Shown here: in pieces, positions 37,222-45,730 of the stretch | How positions within the stretch are numbered: the stretch's first letter is position 1 | Layout of the letters: every line of letters starts with the position of its first letter | Source of the DNA: Kribbella sp. NBC_01245 | GTDB taxonomy: Bacteria > Actinomycetota > Actinomycetes > Propionibacteriales > Kribbellaceae | NCBI RefSeq assembly: GCF_036226525.1 | Contig: NZ_CP108487.1 | Location: 7,998,001 to 8,062,000 of the forward strand | Direction of reading: 5' to 3' | Length of the DNA: 64,000 nucleotides | The notes under the pieces: generated by a model | What the model was told of the DNA's origin: nothing | Database searches by the model: none | Seen by the model: the letters and a program-made list of their open reading frames with translations, nothing else | Made by a program: the position numbers and the translations under genes

Positions 37222-39714
37222 GTGGCCACGCCACCTCGTTCACCTCGTTCCGGTCCTGGCGATCGCGGCCGGGGCTCTTCTGGCGGGGGTGCGGGGCGTT
37301 CCGGCGCCGGCCGTGGTGGTAACGACCGCTCGGGCACCGGCCGCGGCGGCGGCAGCGACCGCGGCGACGACCGCTCCGGCGGCGGCCAAGGTCGTGGCGG
37401 AGCCGGCCAGGGCGGTTCCGGTCGCTCTGGTGGTTCCGGCGGCTACGGTGCGCCTCGTTCCGGTGGTCCGGGTGGCTTTGGCCCCGGTCGTTCCGGTGAC
37501 GCTGGCCGCTCCGGTGGCACCGCCGGCCGTGGTGAAGGCCGCGGCGACAGTCGTGGTGACAGAAGTGATGGACCGCGTTCCGGCGGAGGAGCCCGTTCAG
37601 GCGGATCCGGCGGTAGTTCGTGGTCTGGCGGCCAGTCTGGTGGCGGTTCCCGCTCCGGTGGTCCTTCTAGGTCTGGTGGTTCCGGATCGTCCGGTGGCAG
37701 CCGTGGGTATTCCGGTGGCTCTGGTTCGTCCGGTGGCGGGCGTAGTTTCTCGGGTGGCTCCGGCGGCGACCGTCGTGGTCCCGCTGGACCGCGCCGGGAT
37801 GACGAGCGTGGCGGCTACGCCGATCGTGGTGACCGCGACAACCGCGGTTACTCCGAGCGTGGTGACAGCAACGACCGCTTCGGTAGCCGCCCGGCGCGTG
37901 ATGACCGCGGCTCGAGCGACCGCTTCGGCAGTCGTCCGGCCCGCGATGACCGTGGTTCCGGCGACCGCAGCGCACGTCCTGCCACCAACGATCGCAACGA
38001 ACGCGGTGGCGGCGCGCCCCGCGGTGCCGGTCGCGACGACCGTGGTGGCAGTGCGCCTCGTGGTGGCTTCGGCGACCGCGGCGGCAGGGATGACCGTGGT
38101 GGGCGCGATGACCGCGGCGGCTCGGGTGCGCGGGATGACCGTGGCTTTGGTGCGCGTGGTCCCGCGGGCGACCGTGGTGCGCGTGGGCCGGCTGCGGGAG
38201 ACCGTGGTGCCCGCGATACGCGTGGTGGTGACCGTGACCGTGGTGGCGATCGTGGCCGCGATGATCGCAGTCCCTTCGGCCGCGGGGGTGACCGGGCTGT
38301 CTATGGCGACCGTTCAGGGCGTCCCGCCGCTGGTGGGTCTGCTGGTGGCCGTGGCGCTCGCGACGACCGTACGGGCTACAGCGACCGGCCCAGCCGCGAC
38401 CGTGATGACCGCGCACCGCGCGAGGACCGTGGCGCAGGCCGTGGTGCCGGCGCGGGTGCGGGCAGCCGTGGTGGCTTCGGCGAACGTGGTGAGCGTGGTG
38501 GCAGGGACCAGCGCGGTAGCGGTGACCGCCGTCGTCCGCCGGCCCCGCGTGATCGCGACAAGGCCCGCGGTCCGCGTCGGGAGGACAGCGAAGAGAGAGT
38601 TGGCCCGCGCAAGGACGATCCGCCCATCCCGGCGGGCGTGACCGGCTCCGAGCTGGACAAGTCGGTCAAGCAGGAGCTCCGTGGTCTGCCGCGTTCGCTC
38701 GCGGACCTGGTCGCGCAGCACCTGGTCGCCTCCGGCATGACCATCGACTCCGACCCGGAGTTGGCCTACCAGCACGCGAAGACCGCTCGACGGCTGGCGG
38801 CACGCCTCGGTGGCGTCCGCGAGGCGGTTGCGGTCACGGCGTACCTGGCGGGTCATTACGACGAGGCGCTGGTGGAGTTCCGCGCCGTTCGGCGTATGAC
38901 CGGGAACAACGAGGTGCTGCCGACGATGGCCGACTGCGAGCGTGCGCTCGGCCGGCCGGAGAAGGCGCTGGCGTTGTCGCGTGAGCGTGCCGTCAAGGAT
39001 CTCGAGCTCGGCTCCCAGATGGAGATGCTGATCGTGGCCGCCGGCGCCCGTCGCGATATGGGTCAGGCCGCGGCCGCGTTGCAGACCCTCGAGGTGCCCG
39101 AGCTGAACAAGCGGGTGCGGGTCGAGTGGCTGGCGCGTCTGCGTTACGCGTACGCCGACACGTTGGCGGCGCTGGATCGGGACGAAGAGGCGCTGGTCTG
39201 GTTCCACCGGGCCGCGGGCGTCGACATCGACGGCGCGACGGATGCCGCTGAGCGTGCGGCCGCTCTCGAAGGCCTCGAGTTCACCGACCTCGACGAGGAC
39301 GATGACGACGAGGACTACGAAGAGCGCGGCCCCGCCATCATCGACGTCACCGACACCGCCACCCCGGCCGAATCCGCCGAGGACGACGCCGACACCGACG
39401 ACAAGGATGAGGCTGCCGACTCCGACGACGACGCCGCAGACACCGCCGAGACAGACGACGAAGACGACGAAGACGACGCGGATGAGGATGACGACGACGT
39501 CGATTCCCCGGCCGAGTCTGCTGAGCTGGACGAGTCTGCCGAGTCCGTTGAGGTGGTTGAGTCGGACGAGGTCGACGAGACGGACGATTCCGAGTCGGAT
39601 AAAGCGGACGAGGACGGCGCCGATGTCGTTGGTACTGAGGACGATGAGGCTGACGAGGACGAGTCGGATGAGGTTGACGGCGACGATAAGCCGGGCGATC
39701 TGACCGACAAGTAA
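37222..39714 (+). CDS. RGG-rich / TPR-like / acidic polyampholyte protein
   Basis: 830 residues; the GTG at 37222 is chosen for AGGAG 5 bases upstream. Three parts: residues 1 to about 463 are disordered, made almost only of G, R, D, S and P with many RGG/DDRG units and the duplicated segment DRFGSRPARDDRGS; about 464-690 is an all-helical TPR-like domain (SELDKSVKQELRGLPRSLAD ... AYLAGHYDEALVEFRAVRRM ... CERALGRPEKALALSRERAV); about 690-830 is a D/E-rich tail. The middle matches by position the M. tuberculosis Rv1691 TPR protein of this gene block. RGG regions usually bind RNA, so an RNA- or ribosome-related scaffold is plausible but not shown. Codon repetition leaves other frames open here; those are artefacts. 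Confidence 0.85.
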   Translation: MATPPRSPRSGPGDRGRGSSGGGAGRSGAGRGGNDRSGTGRGGGSDRGDDRSGGGQGRGGAGQGGSGRSGGSGGYGAPRSGGPGGFGPGRSGDAGRSGGTAGRGEGRGDSRGDRSDGPRSGGGARSGGSGGSSWSGGQSGGGSRSGGPSRSGGSGSSGGSRGYSGGSGSSGGGRSFSGGSGGDRRGPAGPRRDDERGGYADRGDRDNRGYSERGDSNDRFGSRPARDDRGSSDRFGSRPARDDRGSGDRSARPATNDRNERGGGAPRGAGRDDRGGSAPRGGFGDRGGRDDRGGRDDRGGSGARDDRGFGARGPAGDRGARGPAAGDRGARDTRGGDRDRGGDRGRDDRSPFGRGGDRAVYGDRSGRPAAGGSAGGRGARDDRTGYSDRPSRDRDDRAPREDRGAGRGAGAGAGSRGGFGERGERGGRDQRGSGDRRRPPAPRDRDKARGPRREDSEERVGPRKDDPPIPAGVTGSELDKSVKQELRGLPRSLADLVAQHLVASGMTIDSDPELAYQHAKTARRLAARLGGVREAVAVTAYLAGHYDEALVEFRAVRRMTGNNEVLPTMADCERALGRPEKALALSRERAVKDLELGSQMEMLIVAAGARRDMGQAAAALQTLEVPELNKRVRVEWLARLRYAYADTLAALDRDEEALVWFHRAAGVDIDGATDAAERAAALEGLEFTDLDEDDDDEDYEERGPAIIDVTDTATPAESAEDDADTDDKDEAADSDDDAADTAETDDEDDEDDADEDDDDVDSPAESAELDESAESVEVVESDEVDETDDSESDKADEDGADVVGTEDDEADEDESDEVDGDDKPGDLTDK

Positions 39715-39793
39715 CCGGCGGCCGCCGGGCGGTGGCGGACGCGGCGCGCGCTGTTTTGGTACGGCGACGCGCCGGGTCCGCGAGAATTGCCCG

Positions 39794-40660
39794 ATGGCGC
39801 CGATCGCGGTGGAGTTGTCCCCGGCCTCACCGGTCGGGGCGTTGGTGACGGGTTCGCTGGTGAGCGGTGCTGCGCGCTTGCGGCGATCCGTCGCGATGGT
39901 GGAGGCGTCGGAGTACGACGGCGTCCACCAGGTGCGGGTCTCCTGCCGGCGGCTGCGCAGCGACCTGCGGCTGTACCGGCGCCTTCTCACCGGCGACCAG
40001 GCCCTCCAGCTCCGCCAGGAACTGTCCCAGCTTGCGATGAGCTGCAGCCAGGCCCGCGATCTCGAGGTGGTTTCCGCCCTCATCCGCGATCACGCGACCA
40101 GCGAGGACGACGCCGACTACGTCGCGACCATCCTGCACCTACTCGCTACGAGCCTCGAACGAGCTGCCGCAACAGCCGAAGCCGCCGTCGCGAGCCAGCG
40201 AACCGCCATGCTGCTCGACCTCCTCGACGCCGTCGCCGCCGCTCCCGAACTCCGCGCCCGCGCCGATCGCCCCTGCGCCAAAGTCCTGCCACGGTTGCTG
40301 GACGCCACTCGGATCAAGTTCACCGAGGCGGCCGACCAGCTCACCCAGTGGTCCCCAGACGAGCAATGGCACGACGTACGCCTCGACGCCAAGCGCCTCC
40401 GCTACGCCGCCGAGAGCGTCTCCGTCGTACTCGGCGAAGAGGCGAAAGAACTCGCCGGTCGCGCGGCCAAATTCCAGGACCTGCTCGGGCAACACCAGGA
40501 CCACTGCGCCGCCGCGGACACCCTCTGGCTCTTCCTCGACGAGGCGGACAAGGCCGGCGACGTCGAAATGGCCTTCGCCTTGGGCCGCCTGATGGAACGT
40601 CACCGTGCCGCCCGCCGCCCCCTCCGCGAAGAATTCCTAGCCCACTACCACCGCCCGTAA
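39794..40660 (+). CDS. CHAD domain protein
   Basis: 288 residues that are almost entirely one CHAD domain: conserved histidines and basic residues in GVHQVRVSCRRLRSDLRLYR (about 43), WHDVRLDAKRLRYAAES (about 195) and LLGQHQDHCAA (about 230), on long alpha-helices. CHAD domains bind inorganic polyphosphate through this basic channel and can localise to polyphosphate granules. No CYTH triphosphatase domain is fused or adjacent. No ribosome site; GAGAAT 6 bases before the ATG would fit a leaderless start. It follows the RGG/TPR gene by 79 bases. Confidence 0.9.
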   Translation: MAPIAVELSPASPVGALVTGSLVSGAARLRRSVAMVEASEYDGVHQVRVSCRRLRSDLRLYRRLLTGDQALQLRQELSQLAMSCSQARDLEVVSALIRDHATSEDDADYVATILHLLATSLERAAATAEAAVASQRTAMLLDLLDAVAAAPELRARADRPCAKVLPRLLDATRIKFTEAADQLTQWSPDEQWHDVRLDAKRLRYAAESVSVVLGEEAKELAGRAAKFQDLLGQHQDHCAAADTLWLFLDEADKAGDVEMAFALGRLMERHRAARRPLREEFLAHYHRP

Positions 40661-40684
40661 CCCCCTCGCGCCCCCACGCGCACA

Positions 40685-40770
40685 TCTGTGGAAAACCCTC
40701 CGCGAAGTGCCTCCTTGTGTTTGCACACGCGCGACACAACAAGGCACCTCGCGGGAGGGTTTTCCACAGA
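40685..40770. repeat. Long inverted repeat, family 2, between convergent genes
   Basis: Arms of about 36 bp at 40685-40720 and 40734-40770. The outer 17 bases (TCTGTGGAAAACCCTCC) pair perfectly; inside are two or three mismatches and one bulge. The loop is about 13 bases. It lies between the convergent CHAD and DUF1015 genes and is a natural bidirectional terminator. Its arm sequence is unrelated to family 1. Confidence 0.9.
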
Positions 40771-40835
40771 TTCGGGCCGCGGGGTTGGGTTTTGGGGATT
40801 CGCCGGGTAGAGCGAGGCGGCAGAAGGCGCTGTGG

Positions 40836-42122
40836 TTAGAGGGTGCGGAAGAGGAGGCCGGTGCGGGGTTTGGGGCCGAAGGAGGTTGCTTTTTGGGGGA
40901 GGCGGGCGCCGTGGGCCGCGGTGGAGAGGACTTGGTCCAGGCGTGGTGGGTCGAGTTCGATGACGGCGGTCGCGACTGTCGCTTGGGCAAGGGCGTCGGC
41001 TAGGCGGTGGTGGAAGCCGACTGGCTCGGGGTCGACGCCCCACGCCGGGAAGAGCTCCTCGTGGAGCAGGGATACCTCGGGCTTGGCGACGGCTGCGGGC
41101 GACGTACGGGCGTCGGTGCGGTAGAGCGTCAGCCACGACGTACCGTCGAAAACCGAGAGGCGGTGCGCGTCGTCCTGCTGGCGGCCCGGAACCACTCGCC
41201 ATCCTTCGGGCGTACGGGAGAGCACGGTTTCCAGAGATAGGCCTGGCACGGTTCGGTGGATGGCGTCGAGGGTGAGCGGGTGGCGGCCGTGGTCGACGAG
41301 CATGGCCAGGCCGAGGTCGGTGCCGGGGCGGTCGGGTTCGCGGCGGTTGCGTTCGAGGTATGCCGCGTATCGGTGGTGGCCGTCGGCGATCAGGGCTTCG
41401 CGGGTGGCCAGGTCGGCGGCGATGGCGGCGAGCGTCGTGGGGGAGTCGATCCGCCAGATCGTGTGGGTGGCGCCGTTCTCGGAGTCCGCGACCAGCCACG
41501 GCACGCCCGCGCGGGCCTCGTCGATGGCGTCACTCGCGGCGCCTCCACCGGTGTAGGCGAGCAGGATCGGTTCGAGATCCGCGTCGGTGGCCTCCATCAG
41601 GGTGAACCGGTCGTCGACCCAGTTCGGCATCGTGTCCTCGTGCGGGAGCACCACGTGGCCGCCCGGGTCGAGGCCGAGGGCACCGATCAGGCCGCACAGG
41701 AAGGCATCCCCGAGGCGTTGTTCGTAGACGTAGAGCGCGGGCTTGGCGTCCTGGACGACGACGCCCGCGTGCTGCCAGTCGGTCAGCCGTACGGCCGCCT
41801 GGTCGTACCGGCTCGGGCCAAGGTCCTGGTCGCGTGGAAGGATGAGCCGCACCATGTTGTGGAGATCAGAATCAGTCAGCCGCCGGACCAGGGCGGGTTC
41901 AAGGACGTCGTACGGCGGAGAGGTCACCGCGCCCAGCGTGCTGACCCGGCCGGCGACGAACCGCCACGCCCGCAACGGCTCCAGCCGCAACGGCCTCGAC
42001 ACCTGCGCACCCGAAGCAGCGTGGGCGTCCGGAGACACCTGGGCGTCCGAAGCACCCGGGGACACCGGCGCGCCGGAAGGCAGCGGCGAAGGCGTGTTGA
42101 GCGACTCGGGCATGAGCGGCAT
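40836..42122 (-). CDS. DUF1015 family protein
   Basis: 428 residues from ATG 42122 (a second in-frame ATG is at 42113). A Pro/Ser/Ala-rich, degenerately repeated N-terminus (about 1-40) precedes the DUF1015 domain, which shows the family motifs VTSPPYDVLEP (about 66), GHVVLPHEDTMPNWVDDRF (about 150) and ADGHHRYAAYLERNRRE (about 245). The family is widespread and lacks a firm function as far as I know; a phosphotransfer role has been proposed from distant similarity to archaeal SerK. Its start is only 15 bases from the divergent HAD gene. Confidence 0.85.
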   Translation of the reverse strand: MPLMPESLNTPSPLPSGAPVSPGASDAQVSPDAHAASGAQVSRPLRLEPLRAWRFVAGRVSTLGAVTSPPYDVLEPALVRRLTDSDLHNMVRLILPRDQDLGPSRYDQAAVRLTDWQHAGVVVQDAKPALYVYEQRLGDAFLCGLIGALGLDPGGHVVLPHEDTMPNWVDDRFTLMEATDADLEPILLAYTGGGAASDAIDEARAGVPWLVADSENGATHTIWRIDSPTTLAAIAADLATREALIADGHHRYAAYLERNRREPDRPGTDLGLAMLVDHGRHPLTLDAIHRTVPGLSLETVLSRTPEGWRVVPGRQQDDAHRLSVFDGTSWLTLYRTDARTSPAAVAKPEVSLLHEELFPAWGVDPEPVGFHHRLADALAQATVATAVIELDPPRLDQVLSTAAHGARLPQKATSFGPKPRTGLLFRTL

Positions 42123-42137
42123 CGTACGGGGGCGGTC

Positions 42138-43187
42138 GTGAGCGCGCGCGGTAAGGACGGCCAGTCGCCGCCACCGCTGTCGGCCTGTGACCAGCCCCTT
42201 TCGATCCGGTACGACGTGGCGCTGCTCGATCTGGACGGCGTCGTGTACGTCGGGCCCGATCCGGTGCCGGGTGCGCCGGAGAGTCTGCGCAAAGCCGCCG
42301 AGGCCGGGATCCGCCTCGGCTACATCACGAACAACGCGAGCCGGCCGGCCAGCGTCGTCGCCGAGCACCTGAGCTCGTTCGGCCTCGACGTGACCGGGGA
42401 TGACGTGGTCACGTCCGCGCAGGCGGCGGCCCGGCTGATCTCCCAGCAGTACCCGGCCGGCGCCAAGGTGATGGTCGTCGGTGGCGAAGGGCTGTTCGCG
42501 GCGCTGGACGAATACGGCATGACCGCCGTGCGCAGCAGCGACGAGGACCCGGTCGCCGTTGTGCAGGGCTTTCACCCGGAGGTCAACTGGGTGCTGCTCG
42601 CGGATGGCGCGCATGCGATCAACGCGGGCGCCAAGTGGTTCGCGACGAATCTCGACCTCACGATCCCGACCGCCGGCGGCAAGGCCCCTGGCAATGGGGC
42701 GCTGGTGAAGGCCGTGCGCGAGGCCGTGGAGGTCGATCCGGTCGTAGCCGGTAAGCCCGAGCCGCCCTTGCTGCTGACCAGCATCGAGCGGTTGAAGGCC
42801 GAGGCGCCGTTGATGGTGGGCGATCGCCTCGACACGGATATCGCCGGCGCGTACGCGGTCGGCATCCCCAGTTTGTGGGTCGCGACGGGCGTGAACGACG
42901 CGGTCGACCTGGCCGCCGCCCCGAAGGACCAGCGGCCGACGTACATCGGTGCCGGGTTGAGCGCGCTCGTGGAGAAGCACCCGGCCGTGGAGGTCGACGG
43001 CGGCATGCACTCGTGCGAGGGCTGGATCGCCGAGGTGGCCGACGGTGAGGTCGTGGTCGAGGGAGAGGGCGAGTCGTACGACGGACTGCGCGCGATCCTC
43101 TCCGCGGCCTGGGCGGAGGCGGACGAGAACGGCAAAACCCCGGCCGTGCGCGCCGCGCTGACCAAGGTTGGCCTGGGTAAACGGTGA
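42138..43187 (+). CDS. HAD-IIA (NagD-like) phosphatase, Rv1692 orthologue by position
   Basis: 349 residues from GTG 42138. HAD motifs: DLDGVVYVGPDPVPG (about 32-46, nucleophile Asp), YITNNASRP (about 62, motif II), the cap domain, GKPEPPLLLTSIERL (about 205) and MVGDRLDTDIAGAYAVGI (about 228, motif IV). In M. tuberculosis the syntenic Rv1692 dephosphorylates glycerol 3-phosphate in lipid recycling. Residues about 290-349 are an extra C-terminal extension. It is the first gene of the block running through recN and shares a very short divergent promoter region with DUF1015. Confidence 0.9.
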   Translation: MSARGKDGQSPPPLSACDQPLSIRYDVALLDLDGVVYVGPDPVPGAPESLRKAAEAGIRLGYITNNASRPASVVAEHLSSFGLDVTGDDVVTSAQAAARLISQQYPAGAKVMVVGGEGLFAALDEYGMTAVRSSDEDPVAVVQGFHPEVNWVLLADGAHAINAGAKWFATNLDLTIPTAGGKAPGNGALVKAVREAVEVDPVVAGKPEPPLLLTSIERLKAEAPLMVGDRLDTDIAGAYAVGIPSLWVATGVNDAVDLAAAPKDQRPTYIGAGLSALVEKHPAVEVDGGMHSCEGWIAEVADGEVVVEGEGESYDGLRAILSAAWAEADENGKTPAVRAALTKVGLGKR

Positions 43188-43239
43188 ACGCACGCTACCG
43201 TGGCTGGCAACGAACCCCAGCCTCAGCGAGGAGGCCATC

Positions 43240-43710
43240 ATGGTGATGGATGCACTGCGCGGTTATGTTCAGCTCGCCAACGGCCTGACCGAGGTCACCA
43301 AGCAGCGTGCCCAGGCGGCCGCGAAGGCGCTGATCCAGCAGACCGGCGCCGAGCAGCTGACCACCGGACTGACCACGAAGGTGAGCGACCTCGCCGAAGA
43401 GATCGTGGCCACCAGCAAGAGCAATCGCCAGCTGCTGCAGGCGATCGTGGCCAACGAGGTCGAAGGTGCCGTGGCGAAGCTCGGTTTCGTGCGCGCCGAG
43501 GAGGTCTCCGCACTGGCTCGCCGGATCGAAAGCCTCGAGAAGGAGCTGGCCGCCGCGGAGAAGCCGGCCATGAGCACGCCGCCGATCAAGCAGGCTCCGG
43601 CCGCGAAGAAGGCCGCGCCGGCGAAGGAGGCCGCTGCCAAGAAGGCACCGGCGAAGAAGGCAGCCGCCAAGAAGACTGCCGCGAAGAAGACCACTGCCAA
43701 GAAGGCCTGA
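43240..43710 (+). CDS. Phasin-like protein with a histone-H1-like tail
   Basis: 156 residues; GAGGAGG at 43228-43234 sets the ATG at 43240 (43246 possible). The first 105 residues are a long amphipathic helical/coiled-coil region (LANGLTEVTKQRAQAAAKAL ... RRIESLEKELAAAEK), as in phasin-type proteins. Residues about 115-156 are a lysine/alanine tail of PAKKA/AAKK repeats, like histone H1 and the tail of mycobacterial HupB. Such tails bind DNA, RNA or polyanions. A role tethering granules or nucleoid is inference only. Same strand as the HAD gene, 52 bases after it. Confidence 0.75.
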   Translation: MVMDALRGYVQLANGLTEVTKQRAQAAAKALIQQTGAEQLTTGLTTKVSDLAEEIVATSKSNRQLLQAIVANEVEGAVAKLGFVRAEEVSALARRIESLEKELAAAEKPAMSTPPIKQAPAAKKAAPAKEAAAKKAPAKKAAAKKTAAKKTTAKKA

Positions 43711-43712
43711 AG

Positions 43713-43970
43713 GTGACCGAGTTCCCGTCTGAACAGCCGTACCACGGCCCGGATCCCGATGCCGAGCCACAACCCGAGGACCTGCCGCCCGAAGAGCCGG
43801 ACTACGAGACCGAGCCCGAGCGGGAGGGCAGCCACCCGCTGGTCGAGGAGACGATGAACCGGCTCGACGAGCTCCGTGAGCGTCCGGTGTCGGAACACGG
43901 CGAGGTTTACGCGGATCTGCACGAGCGGTTGCAGAACGCCCTCGCCGAGTCCGACGGCGAGCCCAGCTGA
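43713..43970 (+). CDS. Small acidic protein (Rv1693 position)
   Basis: 85 residues from GTG 43713, two bases after the preceding stop. The first half is highly acidic and proline-rich (PEDLPPEEPDYETEPERE); the second half is a short amphipathic helix region (VEETMNRLDELRERPVSEHG, then YADLHERLQNALAE). Position just upstream of tlyA matches the small Rv1693 of M. tuberculosis. The pairing of a basic-tail protein with a small acidic protein encoded right behind it suggests they could interact; this is not shown. Confidence 0.7.
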   Translation: MTEFPSEQPYHGPDPDAEPQPEDLPPEEPDYETEPEREGSHPLVEETMNRLDELRERPVSEHGEVYADLHERLQNALAESDGEPS

Positions 43971-43976
43971 GCACCT

Positions 43977-44789
43977 GTGGCTAAAGCGGTACGACGTGCC
44001 CGGCTGGACGCCGAGCTGGTCCGGCGCGGCCTGGCGCGATCCCGGGACCATGCGGGCGAGTTGATCGCTGCTGGCCGGGTGAAGGTCTCAGGAACTGTCG
44101 CGACCAAACCGGCGACAGGAGTCGGCGCAGACGCGGCAATCGTCGTGGACACGTCTGAGATGGATGACCCGGGTTATGCGTCTAGAGGTGCGCACAAGCT
44201 CGTCGGCGCGCTAGAGGCGTTCAAAGAGCTCACTGTCGACGGCAAGCGGTGTCTAGACGCAGGAGCGTCTACCGGCGGCTTCACCGACGTCCTGCTGCGT
44301 AACGGCGCACAGCACGTCTTTGCCGTTGACGTCGGCTATGGCCAGCTTGTCTGGGCCCTTCAGACTGATGACCGGGTGACGGTGATGGATCGCACCAACG
44401 TGCGGACGCTCACGCCCGAGACGCTGGGGGAGCAGGTCGCGTTGGTCGTCAGCGATCTGTCGTTCATCTCGCTGACGCTGGTGCTGCCCGCGCTGATCGC
44501 GGTGACGCAGCCGGAAGGCGATCTCGTGCTGATGGTCAAACCCCAGTTCGAGGTCGGCAAGGAGCGGCTCGGCAAGGGCGGCGTGGTGCGCGATCCGGAG
44601 CTACGGGCCGACGCGGTGCGCGGAGTGGCGGCAAAAGCCACGGACCTGGGCTGGGGAATCGCCGGAGTCGCGGCCAGCCCGTTGCCCGGTCCGTCCGGAA
44701 ATGTCGAGTATTTCCTGTGGATACGCCGTTCGGCACCGCCGCTCGATGAGACGATGCTCCGGACTGCTGTCGAGACGGGACCGCAGTGA
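43977..44789 (+). CDS. tlyA: TlyA 16S/23S rRNA 2'-O-methyltransferase
   Basis: 270 residues, GTG start. N-terminal S4 RNA-binding domain (about 5-65, RLDAELVRRGLARSRDHAGE) followed by an FtsJ-like Rossmann methyltransferase: SAM motif LDAGASTGGFTDVLL (about 88-102), AVDVGYGQLVW, and the catalytic K-D-K-E set spread over SRGAHKL, SDLSFIS, VKPQFEVG and NVEYFLW. TlyA methylates 16S C1409 and 23S C1920, the site linked with capreomycin sensitivity. Overlaps nadK by 4 nt. Confidence 0.96.
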   Translation: MAKAVRRARLDAELVRRGLARSRDHAGELIAAGRVKVSGTVATKPATGVGADAAIVVDTSEMDDPGYASRGAHKLVGALEAFKELTVDGKRCLDAGASTGGFTDVLLRNGAQHVFAVDVGYGQLVWALQTDDRVTVMDRTNVRTLTPETLGEQVALVVSDLSFISLTLVLPALIAVTQPEGDLVLMVKPQFEVGKERLGKGGVVRDPELRADAVRGVAAKATDLGWGIAGVAASPLPGPSGNVEYFLWIRRSAPPLDETMLRTAVETGPQ

Positions 44790-45730
44790 CTCAAGACGAG
44801 GAAGGGATGGCCGTGAGCGAGCCGCGTCGCGTGCTGCTGGTCACCCATACCGGTCGCGAACACGCCATCGAGGTCGCCCGAAAGGCGCACAGCCTGCTCA
44901 CCGCCGCCGGGATCTCCGTGCGCGTGGGCGGTGCCGACGCCGATGTGCTCGCGCTGGACCCGGTCGAGGTGGCCCAAGACCCGGACAAGGCCGCCCTCGA
45001 CGTCGAGCTGATCATGGTGCTCGGCGGCGACGGCTCGATCCTGCGCGGCGCCGAGCTGGCCCGCCCGCACGGCACCCCCGTGCTCGGTGTGAACCTCGGC
45101 CACGTCGGCTTCCTGGCCGAAGCGGAGTACGAGGACCTCGAGCGCACGGTGCAGTCCGTGGTCGACCGCAAGTACACCGTCGAGGAGCGGATGACCCTCG
45201 ACATCTCCGTGTACGCCGATGGCGAGCTCGTCACCGAGACCTGGGCGCTGAACGAGGCGAGCGTGGAGAAGGCCGCCCGCGAGCGAATGCTCGAGGTGAT
45301 GGTCGAGGTCGATGGGCGGCCGTTGTCCCGTTGGGGCTGCGATGGCGTGGTCTGTGCGACGCCGACCGGTTCGACCGCCTACGCGTTCTCCGCCGGCGGT
45401 CCGGTGGTGTGGCCGGAGGTCGAGGCCATCCTGATGGTGCCGCTGAGCGCGCACGCGTTGTACTCGCGGCCAATGGTGGTTGGGCCCGGGTCGACCGTGT
45501 CGATCGAGCTGGTGCGCGCCTCGGAAGGCCTGGGCGTGATGTGGTGTGACGGCCGCCGGACGGTGGAGCTTCCCCGTGCGGCGCGCATCGACGTACGGCG
45601 CGGTAAAACCCCGGTGCGACTGGCGAGGGTGCACGAGGCGCCCTTCACCGATCGCCTGGTAGCCAAGTTCGACCTGCCGGTGCTGGGCTGGCGGGGCACT
45701 GCCGAGCGTAAGAACGGACGGTCTGGCTGA
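44786..45730 (+). CDS. nadK: NAD kinase
   Basis: 314 residues, GTGA overlap with tlyA (an internal ATG at 44807 is a possible alternative). Makes NADP from NAD. Motifs: MVLGGDGSILRGAE (about 75-88, catalytic Asp in GGDG), NLGHVGFLAEAEYED (about 103), ALNEASVEK and TPTGSTAYAFSAGGPVVWPE (about 190-210). Length and order in the tlyA-nadK-recN block are the actinobacterial norm. Confidence 0.96.
   Translation: MTQDEEGMAVSEPRRVLLVTHTGREHAIEVARKAHSLLTAAGISVRVGGADADVLALDPVEVAQDPDKAALDVELIMVLGGDGSILRGAELARPHGTPVLGVNLGHVGFLAEAEYEDLERTVQSVVDRKYTVEERMTLDISVYADGELVTETWALNEASVEKAARERMLEVMVEVDGRPLSRWGCDGVVCATPTGSTAYAFSAGGPVVWPEVEAILMVPLSAHALYSRPMVVGPGSTVSIELVRASEGLGVMWCDGRRTVELPRAARIDVRRGKTPVRLARVHEAPFTDRLVAKFDLPVLGWRGTAERKNGRSG

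Noticed and set aside
37289..38641. A 450-codon frame overlapping the RGG gene on the same strand, and a minus-strand frame at 37667-38416
   Set aside because: Repeated GGN/CGN/GAC codons keep all frames free of stops; the products are low-complexity Ala/Val or His/Arg strings and the sense frame has the ribosome site and the TPR domain.
40836..43241. An 801-codon version of the DUF1015 gene extending across the HAD gene
   Set aside because: The extension is antisense to a well-supported phosphatase, while DUF1015 similarity starts only after 42122.
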